From the NCBI GenBank assembly GCA_902462495.1, contig CABQCC010000005.1, forward strand, positions 1-29,394: a stretch of 29,394 nucleotides of DNA, read 5' to 3'. The notes below the pieces were generated by a model that was not told the origin of the DNA, did no database searches, and was given only the letters and a program-made list of their open reading frames with translations. This DNA is from an uncultured Eubacterium sp. Its GTDB lineage: Bacteria > Bacillota > Clostridia > Oscillospirales > Acutalibacteraceae. Shown here in pieces: positions 22,490 through 29,394 of the stretch (within the stretch, counting starts at the first letter, position 1; each line of letters starts with the position of its first letter). The position numbers and the translations under genes were made by a program.

Positions 22490-24766
22490 ATGAACAAAGA
22501 CGCAGTAAAACCAAATCGTGAGCAACAGCAGGTTATCGACACCGTTGACGGACCCGTGCTTGTTGTTGCAGGCGCAGGAACAGGCAAAACCGCAACTGTT
22601 GTAAAACGAATTGAGCATATCATCAAAGACGGCTATGCCCGTCCGTGGCAGGTGCTTGCAATCACCTTTACCAACAAGGCGGCAGGCGAACTTAAAGAAA
22701 GACTTGAAAACACAATCGGTCCTGAGGCAAACGACATTTGGGCGCAGACTTTCCACAGTATGTGCAGTCGTATGCTTCGCCGTTTCGGCGACAGACTCGG
22801 CTACACACAGCACTTCACAATTTACGACACGGACGACCAAAAGCGTGTTATGAAGCGTGTGCAGAAAAATCTCGGAATTGACGACAAGTTCCTCAATCAC
22901 CGTGCAATTTTGACCGAAATCAGCCGTGCAAAGGACAGCCTTATCGACCCGAGAGAATACAAGCACACCAATCAAAACGATTTCAGAAAATCCAAGATTG
23001 CCGAGTGCTACCGTGATTATCAGCAGGAACTTTTGCGTTCGGACGCAATGGATTTTGACGATATGATTTTCAACACGGTTCGACTTCTCAAAGAAAATCC
23101 CGATGTTTTGGAAACATATCAGCACCAGTTCAAGTACATCATTGTTGACGAGTATCAGGACACATCATATGCACAATATGTGCTTACATATTTGCTTGCA
23201 GGCGAATATCACAACATCTGCGTTGTCGGTGACGACGACCAAAGTATTTACCGTTTCAGAGGCGCTACAATCGAAAATATTATGCGTTTTAAGGAAAGAT
23301 ACGAGGACGAGGGCGTAAAGGTCATTCAGCTTCAACTTGCCGAAAATTATCGCTCAAAGCAGAATATTCTTGACGCTGCCAACGCTGTTATCGCCAACAA
23401 TAAGACAAGACTTGCCGACAAGCGACTTCGTTCTTATGCAGGCAAAAACGGTGACAAAATTGTGCTTTATACCGCAAACAACGAGCTTGACGAGGCGCAG
23501 TTTATTATCGACCAAATCAACGAAAATGTTAAAAACGGAATGAGCTACAAGGATCACGCAGTCCTTTACCGTATGAATGCGCAGAGCCGAAACATAGAAA
23601 TTATGATGGCGAAATCGGGCATTTCTTATCGAATTATCGGTGGCAACCGCTTCTTCGACCGCAAGGAAATCAAGGACATTGTGTCGTATTTTGCACTCAT
23701 CAACAACACAGCCGACAATGTTCGACTCCAAAGAATAATCAACACTCCGAAGCGTGGCATCGGCGACACGATGTTCAATTACATTTTGGAAATTGCCGCC
23801 GCAAACAAAATGACGGCTTTTGAGGTTTGTGAGCAGGCAGATGAGTTTGCAAAGACGCAGAGAAGCGCAAACAAGCTAAAGGCATTTTGCAATATGATTA
23901 ACGGCTTCCGTGAGGATTTAGAGGACGGAATGAGCGTGAACGATTTGCTTCAGGAAATTTTGGAGCAGACCGAATATTTTGCATATCTCGAAGAGGACGA
24001 CCCGTCAAAGGCAGATGACAGAAAAGCCAATGTTCAGGAACTTTCGTCAATGTTCGTCAAGTATCAGGAGGAGGACGAAAACTTCACCCTCCAAACATTC
24101 CTTGAGGATGTTGCGCTTGTGTCGGATATTGATTCGTACAATGAGGATGAGGACAGCGTTGTGCTGATGACTCTCCACTCGGCAAAAGGCTTGGAATTCC
24201 CTGTTGTGTTCATTCCGGGTATGGAGGAGGGCATCTTCCCCGGCAATCAAAGTATGTACAGCGATGAGGACCTTGAAGAAGAACGCCGTCTTGCTTATGT
24301 TGGCATCACCCGTGCGAGAGAAAAACTGTATCTTGTGTCGGCTCGTCAGCGTATGCTCTACGGTACAACAAACAGAAATATGCTTTCTCGCTTCGTGGGA
24401 GAAATTCCAACCGAAATCTGCGAGGATAAGACAGTCAGAATGCAGTCGAGCTATTCATCGGGTAGTTACAACGACCACTTTGGCTCACCTGCAAAGCCGT
24501 ATAAGTACAGCAAGTCAACTCCAATCGGCGAGGGCAGACGAAGCTCAAGCACCGTGGCTCACTCGTTTGGTCAGGTTGGCGGAACAAAACCGCAGGCGAG
24601 CGCCGAAACCTATGCTGTCGGCGACACCGTTCGTCATTCGTCATTCGGCACAGGTGTGGTTATTTCGGCAAAACCGATGGGCAACGACACGCTTATGGAA
24701 ATTGCGTTTGACAAGGCAGGCACAAAGAAGCTTATGGCTAACTTTGCCAAGCTTCAAAAACTATAA
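22490..24766 (+). CDS. pcrA: ATP-dependent DNA helicase PcrA/UvrD type
   Basis: A 758-residue superfamily 1A 3'-5' helicase for DNA repair and replication. Motifs in order: Q motif NREQQQVID, Walker A GAGTGKT, Ia ITFTNKAAGELKERL, II VDEYQDTS, III VVGDDDQSIYRFRGA, IV ENYRS, V LMTLHSAKGLEF, VI RRLAYVGITRAREKLYL. The C-terminus ends in a PcrA-type Tudor-like part (VGDTVRHSSFGTGVVI) that binds RNA polymerase in relatives. AAAGGGA precedes ATG 22490; the 16 upstream codons run through the oadB terminator. Length normal. The stop codon overlaps a TATAAT that may belong to the downstream RNA. Confidence 0.95.
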   Translation: MNKDAVKPNREQQQVIDTVDGPVLVVAGAGTGKTATVVKRIEHIIKDGYARPWQVLAITFTNKAAGELKERLENTIGPEANDIWAQTFHSMCSRMLRRFGDRLGYTQHFTIYDTDDQKRVMKRVQKNLGIDDKFLNHRAILTEISRAKDSLIDPREYKHTNQNDFRKSKIAECYRDYQQELLRSDAMDFDDMIFNTVRLLKENPDVLETYQHQFKYIIVDEYQDTSYAQYVLTYLLAGEYHNICVVGDDDQSIYRFRGATIENIMRFKERYEDEGVKVIQLQLAENYRSKQNILDAANAVIANNKTRLADKRLRSYAGKNGDKIVLYTANNELDEAQFIIDQINENVKNGMSYKDHAVLYRMNAQSRNIEIMMAKSGISYRIIGGNRFFDRKEIKDIVSYFALINNTADNVRLQRIINTPKRGIGDTMFNYILEIAAANKMTAFEVCEQADEFAKTQRSANKLKAFCNMINGFREDLEDGMSVNDLLQEILEQTEYFAYLEEDDPSKADDRKANVQELSSMFVKYQEEDENFTLQTFLEDVALVSDIDSYNEDEDSVVLMTLHSAKGLEFPVVFIPGMEEGIFPGNQSMYSDEDLEEERRLAYVGITRAREKLYLVSARQRMLYGTTNRNMLSRFVGEIPTEICEDKTVRMQSSYSSGSYNDHFGSPAKPYKYSKSTPIGEGRRSSSTVAHSFGQVGGTKPQASAETYAVGDTVRHSSFGTGVVISAKPMGNDTLMEIAFDKAGTKKLMANFAKLQKL

Positions 24767-24773
24767 TCATTTT

Positions 24774-25082
24774 AAGAGGGCGATTATTGGGGCACACTGC
24801 ATAAGAAAGTAATTGGTTTAAGCTTTCTGAATTTTGCCCATTGCACTATTAAAAAATCCCACTAATACGCAAGTATTAGCGGGATTTTATTAATGCACAC
24901 TGAACAAAATCAGTTAGCTTAAACTGCTTTGCACTCAAAAAACAAAGAAGCAGATGAAAGACAAGGCATAATTTGCAGGGCAGGCTTACCGCCTTCACTG
25001 TAAATTTAACGTAGTATTTCGATGCTTATTTGCTTTTTGAGCATTTATTACTTAAGTAGTGTGCCCCTTTGCCCTCTTTTTT
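24774..25082 (+). ncRNA. Candidate structured non-coding RNA, about 305 nt, unassigned
   Basis: A closing stem pairs 24774-24781 with 25071-25078 (8 bp) and 24789-24798 with 25058-25067 (10 bp perfect), continuing to 24805/25051. Inside are a long helix 24815-24836/24905-24925 (about 19 pairs, one bulge, one TT/TT loop) holding a GCAA-capped hairpin (24853-24868/24873-24888, 15 pairs), plus hairpins 24924-24953, 24970-25006 (9 bp outer, 4 bp inner) and 25021-25045. The 3' end is a T-run. TATAAT at 24762-24767 would place the start near 24774. The -35 is poor. I see no tmRNA, RNase P, SRP or 6S signature. An alternative is a MITE-like element with inverted ends. Confidence 0.55.
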
Positions 25083-25478
25083 GTCGGTTTTTGTCAATGG
25101 AGTTTTCCTTATTAATGTATATAATTTATATATTATAATATATAGGCAGAGGACAGGCTGAAAAAGAACCTAAAAAGCTGTGCAAAAGTTTGTGAAAGAA
25201 TTATCAATACAATATTTTGCGAAATTCTATATATGGAAATAAAAAATATACTTTTTAAAAATATATACTATATCTTGTGTTTACCATTTTTTACCAATGC
25301 AAAAGTGTTACAAAATCGTAAGGTTTTGTAAGAAGTTCGTCACCTTTCCCAAATATTTAATTTAGCGTGATAAAGCGTCAAAGTCAGAAACCACAAGATA
25401 TGGACATTTTAAAAGTTACAATAATATTACGACTGTAACCTTTTGTCAATGTTGCACAAAAAATATTACTCTCCCGAC
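25083..25478. other. AT-rich intergenic region before the YabE-like gene
   Basis: I see no gene. It contains weak inverted repeats such as ACAAAA/TTTTGT around 25310-25335 and GTTACA/TGTAAC around 25415-25440. I looked for a c-di-AMP (ydaO) riboswitch, often upstream of such cell-wall genes, and did not find its conserved blocks. Confidence 0.4.
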
Positions 25479-25506
25479 TTGACTTGTTGTGAAATCTCGC
25501 TATAAT
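25479..25506 (+). promoter_or_regulatory. Promoter of the YabE-like gene
   Basis: TTGACT (25479-25484) and consensus TATAAT (25501-25506) have a 16-bp spacer. The leader is about 85 nt and holds a TGTGGA/TCCACA hairpin near 25540-25558. Confidence 0.75.
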
Positions 25507-25597
25507 AGCAAGCGTTCGTGACAAAATGATATTAGGCGGTGTGGAAATTTGCTCCACAAATGCCAAATTCACTTGTTAAGAAAGTAAGGAGATTAAG

Positions 25598-26857
25598 ATG
25601 ACTAACCAATCATTTGCAGGTAAGCGTTCTTTTAGAACAATCCTGTCAATAGTAATTGCGATTGTACTTCTTGCAACGATGTTTGCAGGCACGGCTTTTG
25701 CCAAAACCTCTGATGAGTATACCGTCAGCATAGTTGACGGCTCAAGAAGTGTTGCTGTTGCTACAACTGAGACGGAACCTATCGAGATTCTCAAATCAGC
25801 AGGTATCACGGTATCTGCCGGCGATAAGCTGGACATATCCGATTTTAAAGAATCTGAGGGTGGCAGTATTGTAGTGAACAGACTCAACACCGTTTATGTT
25901 GAGTTTGACGGAAACATTACAGCATATCAGGTTTATTCGCATACAGTCGGCGACACATTCGCACAGCTTGGCATCAATGTCAAGAACAGCGACCAAATCA
26001 ATTACAGCCTCAACACAGAGATTACAGACGGTATGGTAATCAAAATTACCTCTGCTCAGTATGTAACCCTCAAGGTTGACGGCACAGAAACAAAGTATGC
26101 TTTGACAAGCGGAACTGTTGCAGACTTGCTCAAAACAGCAGGCGTAACACTCGGCAAGGATGACTACACCGAGCCGTCACTTGATTCAAAACTTGAGAAA
26201 GACCTTGTAATCAAGGTTAAAAGAGTTGAGTACAAAACTGTTGAAAAGACAGAAAAAATTAAGTATTCAACTGTTGAAACAAAGGACAAAACCCTTGAAA
26301 GCGGCAAAACAAAGGTTGTCACAAAGGGCGAAAACGGTGAGGCTGAAGTAACTTATCAGGTTAAGTTTGTTAACGGCAAGGAAAAGGACTCAACCGAGGT
26401 TTCAAGAATTGTGACAAAAGAAGCAACTCAAAAAGAGGTTGTTGTCGGCACAAAGGAAACAAAAAAGAAAAAGTCAAAGAAAGATGACGACTCATCAAGC
26501 GATGTAAAGCCAAACGGCGTAAAGTCGAAGAACGGCTACGAGCTTGGTCAGGTCATCAAGGGAAGATACAGCCACTATTGTGCTTGTGCAACTTGCAACG
26601 GCAATTCAAGAGGCATAACTTCATCCGGCAAGAAAATCAAAAACGGCATGGATGACCCTCACTATGTTGCGTGCAACTGGTTGCCGCTCGGCACAGTAAT
26701 CAGCGTTGACGGCACAAACTACACAGTTGTTGACCGTGGCGGAAGCGGCTTGTCACGACAGGGCAGAATTGATATTTTCACACCGGGCGGTCACAGCGAA
26801 TGCTACAGACTCGGCGTCGGCGGTTGTTCAATCGAAATCGTAAGACTCGGTTGGTAA
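25598..26857 (+). CDS. YabE-like secreted cell-wall protein: three DUF348, G5 and 3D-like domain
   Basis: A 419-residue exported protein likely acting on peptidoglycan. The signal peptide (RSFRTILSIVIAIVLLATM...) ends near AFA/KTS (about residue 35). Three DUF348 repeats follow (about 40-85, 100-145, 155-200), then a G5 domain (about 210-290) and a Lys-rich linker. The C-terminal 3D-type beta-barrel (about 320-419) contains CACATCNG, SGKKI, VVDRGG and GRIDIF. Two of the three family aspartates (VVDRGG, RIDIF) are clear; the usual first one (AVDP) is replaced by VACNW, and this copy is rich in Cys. It is transcribed alone. GGAG at about 25590 precedes the start. Confidence 0.87.
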   Translation: MTNQSFAGKRSFRTILSIVIAIVLLATMFAGTAFAKTSDEYTVSIVDGSRSVAVATTETEPIEILKSAGITVSAGDKLDISDFKESEGGSIVVNRLNTVYVEFDGNITAYQVYSHTVGDTFAQLGINVKNSDQINYSLNTEITDGMVIKITSAQYVTLKVDGTETKYALTSGTVADLLKTAGVTLGKDDYTEPSLDSKLEKDLVIKVKRVEYKTVEKTEKIKYSTVETKDKTLESGKTKVVTKGENGEAEVTYQVKFVNGKEKDSTEVSRIVTKEATQKEVVVGTKETKKKKSKKDDDSSSDVKPNGVKSKNGYELGQVIKGRYSHYCACATCNGNSRGITSSGKKIKNGMDDPHYVACNWLPLGTVISVDGTNYTVVDRGGSGLSRQGRIDIFTPGGHSECYRLGVGGCSIEIVRLGW

Positions 26858-26917
26858 CATCTGACACCTAAAAAAATGCAAAGAATCAATCGCTTTTTAA
26901 TTACAATTAAGACTTAT

Positions 26918-26950
26918 AATCCGTATACCGTCGGTATGCGGATTTATTTG
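26918..26950 (+). terminator. Terminator of the YabE-like gene
   Basis: A 12-bp stem with one G-U (26918-26929/26933-26944), a 3-nt loop, then TTTATTTGTT. It is 60 bp after the stop. Confidence 0.75.
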
Positions 26951-27054
26951 TTATTAGCATGTTAATTTAGCGAAAAATATGTTGAAAAACAGTTGAAAAT
27001 ATGCTAACATAACAAGTAAATAATTTTATAGTTTTCACAAGGAGGCAAAGGTTT

Positions 27055-27579
27055 ATGGATAAAAGAATTGTGAGAACAAGACGGGCAATTTTGGTATCTG
27101 TTTTGGAACAAACAAAAGACAAGAATGTGGATGAGGTTAGAGTAGTTAAGGTTTGCAGCGATGCGGGAATTAACAAGAGCACTTTCTATCTTCACTACAA
27201 GAGCATCGAAGATTGCGTAAAAGCAATTGTTGAGGGATTGGAAGAAGCGGTTTCAAGCTATGCCGCAACTGTCAACATTCAGCAGGCTCATGTAAATCCA
27301 AGCATTGTTGTCAATGACATTATTAATAACATTATTGCCAACGCCGATATTATTGAAAAGTACAAGAACAGCAGACTCGCTATTCCTGTAACAGAAAAGC
27401 TGCAAAAATCAGCTATCGAAACAATTTGTACAAACAATAACATTCAGCCGAATACGGTTGATTATGCAAGAGTGTCGCTCATCGTCTATGCCGTAACAGG
27501 TCTTGTGCTTAATGCGGATTTAAAGAACGACAAAGATATTCTTTTTACAGCTCTTTCGGATATGATCAGAAAGAACTAA
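27055..27579 (+). CDS. TetR/AcrR family transcriptional regulator
   Basis: A 174-residue regulator. The N-terminal TetR helix-turn-helix includes TRRAILVSVLEQ, VVKVCSDAGINKSTFYLHYKS (about residues 28-50) and the following FY-HY signature; the remainder is an all-helical ligand-binding/dimer domain with no clear inducer. GGAGG lies about 10 nt before the start at 27055. Neighbours are a cell-wall protein and a CorA transporter, neither an obvious target. An inverted pair TTAGCAT/ATGCTAA (26954-26960/27001-27007) flanks the promoter region and could be its site; this is a guess. Confidence 0.88.
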   Translation: MDKRIVRTRRAILVSVLEQTKDKNVDEVRVVKVCSDAGINKSTFYLHYKSIEDCVKAIVEGLEEAVSSYAATVNIQQAHVNPSIVVNDIINNIIANADIIEKYKNSRLAIPVTEKLQKSAIETICTNNNIQPNTVDYARVSLIVYAVTGLVLNADLKNDKDILFTALSDMIRKN

Positions 27580-27669
27580 TCGGCAAAACTCAATATTGAA
27601 TTCGGCACTTGCCGTGTTCGCAAAATGTATAATCACTTGTTTTTATGAAATACTAAAACAGGTGATTTT

Positions 27670-28530
27670 ATGTTTTATGCTTTTCGTGATGAGGTTGAAA
27701 ATGTAACCGCCGAGGAGGCTCAAGCCTGCGACCTGTCACTCGGATATGTCGGTGTGTCCGAGCTTGACGAGGTTGTCAGGCTTTTTGATTTGCCAAAAAA
27801 CGGGATAGGCACGCTCGGTTATTTCAAGGGCGGGGACTGTATTTGTGTTTGTTTTGAGGAGTGCAATATCTATGTCAGGCAACGGGCGGTGATTGTTGTC
27901 AGCGATTGCACAAAAAAGCATTTGACCGCCGTGCAAAACACAATTTCAAGGTTGCGTGGCGGAGAGGTGTCAAACGCAAAACTGCTCTACACCTTTGTTG
28001 ACGAATTGCTTGCCGATGAGAACGAGGTGCTTGCCGATTTTCAAAAGAGCCTTGCGGAGACGGAAAAGCAAATTCTCGACGGCAGAGAAAGCGAAAGCCT
28101 TAACAAAACTCTCTATTGTGAAAAGCAGAGGTGCATTGCCCTCGGTGCATATTATTCAAAAATCAGGGACATAATCGAGGAACTCGGCGACAATGATTTT
28201 GACATTTTTCAGGAGGACGAACTGAAATATTTTGACCTTTTGGGTGCAAGGGCGGATAGGTTGCGGGAAAATTCAAAAATGCTGATTGACGGCATTGTGC
28301 ATTTGAGGGATGCGTATCAGTCGGCGCTTGATTTGAGGCTCAACAACACAATGAAGCTGTTTACAATCGTCACCGTGGTATTTGCTCCGCTCGGCTTCAT
28401 CACGGGTTGGTTCGGGATGAACTTCAAAAATTTACCGCTCATCAATTCGCCGTACGGAGCAGGGATTGTCATTGCGCTTTCGGTTGCCGTAACAGTCGGA
28501 ATGGTTGCGTGGCTAAAACTCAAACGGTGA
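27670..28530 (+). CDS. CorA-type divalent cation transporter
   Basis: A 286-residue CorA-family protein, a pentameric Mg2+ or other divalent-metal channel. A long cytoplasmic part with predicted helices (residues 1-220) is followed by two membrane helices: about 226-246 (MKLFTIVTVVFAPLGFITG) and about 262-282. The signature GMN is at the end of the first, in GWFGMNF. The usual periplasmic MPEL loop is replaced by KNLPLINS, so selectivity may differ. It is somewhat shorter than typical (about 310-350). AGGTGAT precedes the start at 27670. The downstream yqfC follows by 40 bp with a similar ribosome site. Confidence 0.9.
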   Translation: MFYAFRDEVENVTAEEAQACDLSLGYVGVSELDEVVRLFDLPKNGIGTLGYFKGGDCICVCFEECNIYVRQRAVIVVSDCTKKHLTAVQNTISRLRGGEVSNAKLLYTFVDELLADENEVLADFQKSLAETEKQILDGRESESLNKTLYCEKQRCIALGAYYSKIRDIIEELGDNDFDIFQEDELKYFDLLGARADRLRENSKMLIDGIVHLRDAYQSALDLRLNNTMKLFTIVTVVFAPLGFITGWFGMNFKNLPLINSPYGAGIVIALSVAVTVGMVAWLKLKR

Positions 28531-28570
28531 TATTTTTGTTTGCCTCTGCATAAAATTTTACGGTGATTTT

Positions 28571-28825
28571 ATGAAGAAAAAAGAGAGGCTCAACAACACC
28601 GTTGTGGGATATTGTGAGTGTCCGCACATTCATCTTGTCGGCTCGTCACAGTGCGTTGTGGACGGCTTAAAAGGGATTATGGAATACAGCCGTGACAGGA
28701 TAAAAATCAATCTCGGAAAATACTGCCTTGTCGTTGTCGGCTCAATGCTGAGCATAAACGAGTTTTCGCCTGAGGGTGCAGTGATTGAGGGCGACATTCT
28801 ATCCGTGGAGTATTGCAGTGATTAA
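28571..28825 (+). CDS. yqfC: Sporulation protein YqfC
   Basis: An 84-residue protein of the YqfC family, expressed in the mother cell during sporulation in relatives (under SigE in Bacillus). The central VGYCECPHIHLVGS, the NLGKYCLVVVGSML stretch and the final EGDILSVEY are family-typical, resembling a YabP/YqfC fold. GGTGAT precedes the start. Its last 8 nt overlap the yqfD start, so the two are translationally coupled, the usual order in spore formers. Confidence 0.9.
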   Translation: MKKKERLNNTVVGYCECPHIHLVGSSQCVVDGLKGIMEYSRDRIKINLGKYCLVVVGSMLSINEFSPEGAVIEGDILSVEYCSD

Positions 28826-29375
28826 CAGGGTTGTTCAATGGCTTGTCGGCTATGTTGAGTTTTCGTTTTCGGGCGGTTTTTCGGCGGATTTTTTGGACGA
28901 GTGCTTTCAGCTCGGCTTGAATATTTATGACATCGGCGGCGACAGCAGGCTCACCGCACGGTGCCCCGTGCAGGCGTATAAGTATTTGCACAGAATTGCT
29001 TTTCGTCACGGCGGCAAGGTGAAGATAATCAAAAAATGCGGTCTGCCGTTTTATGCTTCACGGCTGATGTCACGGTTGGGTTTGGCGGTCGGCTGTGTGC
29101 TTTGCATTGCACTTTTCTGCTTTCTTTCGGGTTTTGTGTGGAATATCGAATATGTCGGCAACACAACAATTGAGCAGAGCCGAATTGAAGCGTTTTTGGA
29201 CAAAAACGATTTTCGCATCGGCACTCATTGGAGCGTTGAGGAGAAGAAACGAATTGAGGATTTGATGCTTGCAAGCTTTGATGAAATTGCGTGGGTGCAC
29301 ATAAATCGAATCGGCACAACCGCAAGGGTGGAAATCCAAGAAGCAACGCCAAAGCCGAATAGTTTCTGCGGTTGA
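28818..29375 (+). CDS. yqfD: Sporulation protein YqfD, apparently frameshifted and cut by the window end
   Basis: The membrane sporulation protein normally has about 400 residues; here it stops after 185 with ...EATPKPNSFCG. GTG 28818 is the start (GGAG 28806-28809), overlapping the end of yqfC. Visible are the N-terminal conserved domain, one membrane helix (about residues 82-104, LGLAVGCVLCIALFCFLSGFVW) and the following FtsQ-like part (IEYVGNTTIEQSRIEAFL). Deleting one base near 29355-29360 would continue in frame through IVSAVEEGRRIY to the window edge, and that continuation fits the family after PKP. So the stop at 29373 is probably a frameshift or sequence error, not the true end. Confidence 0.85.
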   Translation: MINRVVQWLVGYVEFSFSGGFSADFLDECFQLGLNIYDIGGDSRLTARCPVQAYKYLHRIAFRHGGKVKIIKKCGLPFYASRLMSRLGLAVGCVLCIALFCFLSGFVWNIEYVGNTTIEQSRIEAFLDKNDFRIGTHWSVEEKKRIEDLMLASFDEIAWVHINRIGTTARVEIQEATPKPNSFCG

Positions 29376-29394
29376 AGAGGGCAGACGAATTTAT

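Noticed and set aside
24774..25082. Identification of the structured segment as 6S RNA
   Set aside because: 6S RNA is one long irregular rod of about 200 nt; this is about 305 nt and branched.
25083..25597. c-di-AMP (ydaO) riboswitch upstream of the YabE-like gene
   Set aside because: The conserved blocks of that riboswitch are not visible, and the promoter at 25479-25506 leaves a leader of only about 85 nt.
1..29394. CRISPR array, prophage, restriction-modification or other known defence system
   Set aside because: No regularly spaced repeats and no recognisable nuclease, methylase or phage structural genes on either strand.

Overview
The window looks like chromosomal DNA from a low-to-medium GC, endospore-lineage Clostridia, most like the gut Ruminococcaceae/Oscillospiraceae. 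This rests on gene content: YqfC/YqfD sporulation proteins, a YabE-like DUF348-G5-3D cell-wall protein, DUF3793 next to flavodoxin, a Na+-pumping decarboxylase, LexA, PcrA and dCMP deaminase. Strong GGAGG ribosome sites, TTGACA/TATAAT promoters and short dispersed repeats of a kind common in that group agree. No species is claimed.

Layout. 1-3.3 kb: a minus-strand short-chain dehydrogenase, then yhaM-prmA on the plus strand. 3.3-5.5 kb: two minus-strand exported proteins (a lipoprotein with YD-like repeats; a secreted PPC-like plus Fn3 protein), each with its own signals. 5.6-5.8 kb: a 52-residue ribbon-helix-helix protein. 5.9-7.5 kb: guaA behind a good promoter. 7.5-11.3 kb: an AT-rich accessory block beginning at the guaA 3' end (a known insertion hotspot). 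It holds a GNAT fused to a Cys/His-rich N-terminus, a GNAT broken by two compensating frameshifts, a Nudix hydrolase, a 740-bp gene-poor stretch and a RimJ/RimL-like GNAT. Att-like repeats lie at 7448-7500 and 10174-10223.

11.6-14.1 kb: a membrane-anchored exported protein of unknown function, then DUF3793-flavodoxin behind a promoter and two TTAGC/GCTAA palindromes that look like iron-repressor operators. 14.2-14.4 kb: tRNA-Glu and tRNA-Met on the minus strand with promoter and terminator. 14.6-20.3 kb: a tight seven-gene plus-strand run (lexA, mrp-type ATPase, dCMP deaminase, HAD phosphatase, exported unknown, DegV, birA) ending in a terminator built from a dispersed repeat. 20.4-20.6 kb: a 44-residue membrane peptide. 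20.7-22.4 kb: oadG-like and oadB. 22.5-24.8 kb: pcrA.

24.8-25.6 kb has no protein gene, but 24774-25082 folds on paper into a multi-helix, about 305-nt RNA with a long closing stem, a TATAAT box upstream and a T-run at its end. I could not match it to tmRNA, RNase P, SRP or 6S RNA, and it is the most interesting object here. 25.6-29.4 kb: the YabE-like protein, a TetR regulator, a CorA-type transporter, yqfC and a yqfD that appears frameshifted just before the window ends.

The genes are mostly housekeeping: GMP synthesis, RNA turnover, ribosomal protein methylation, SOS control, nucleotide supply, biotin ligation, helicase repair and spore formation. birA lies just upstream of the decarboxylase subunits, and these pumps use a biotinylated carrier, so the proximity makes sense although the carrier is not in the window.
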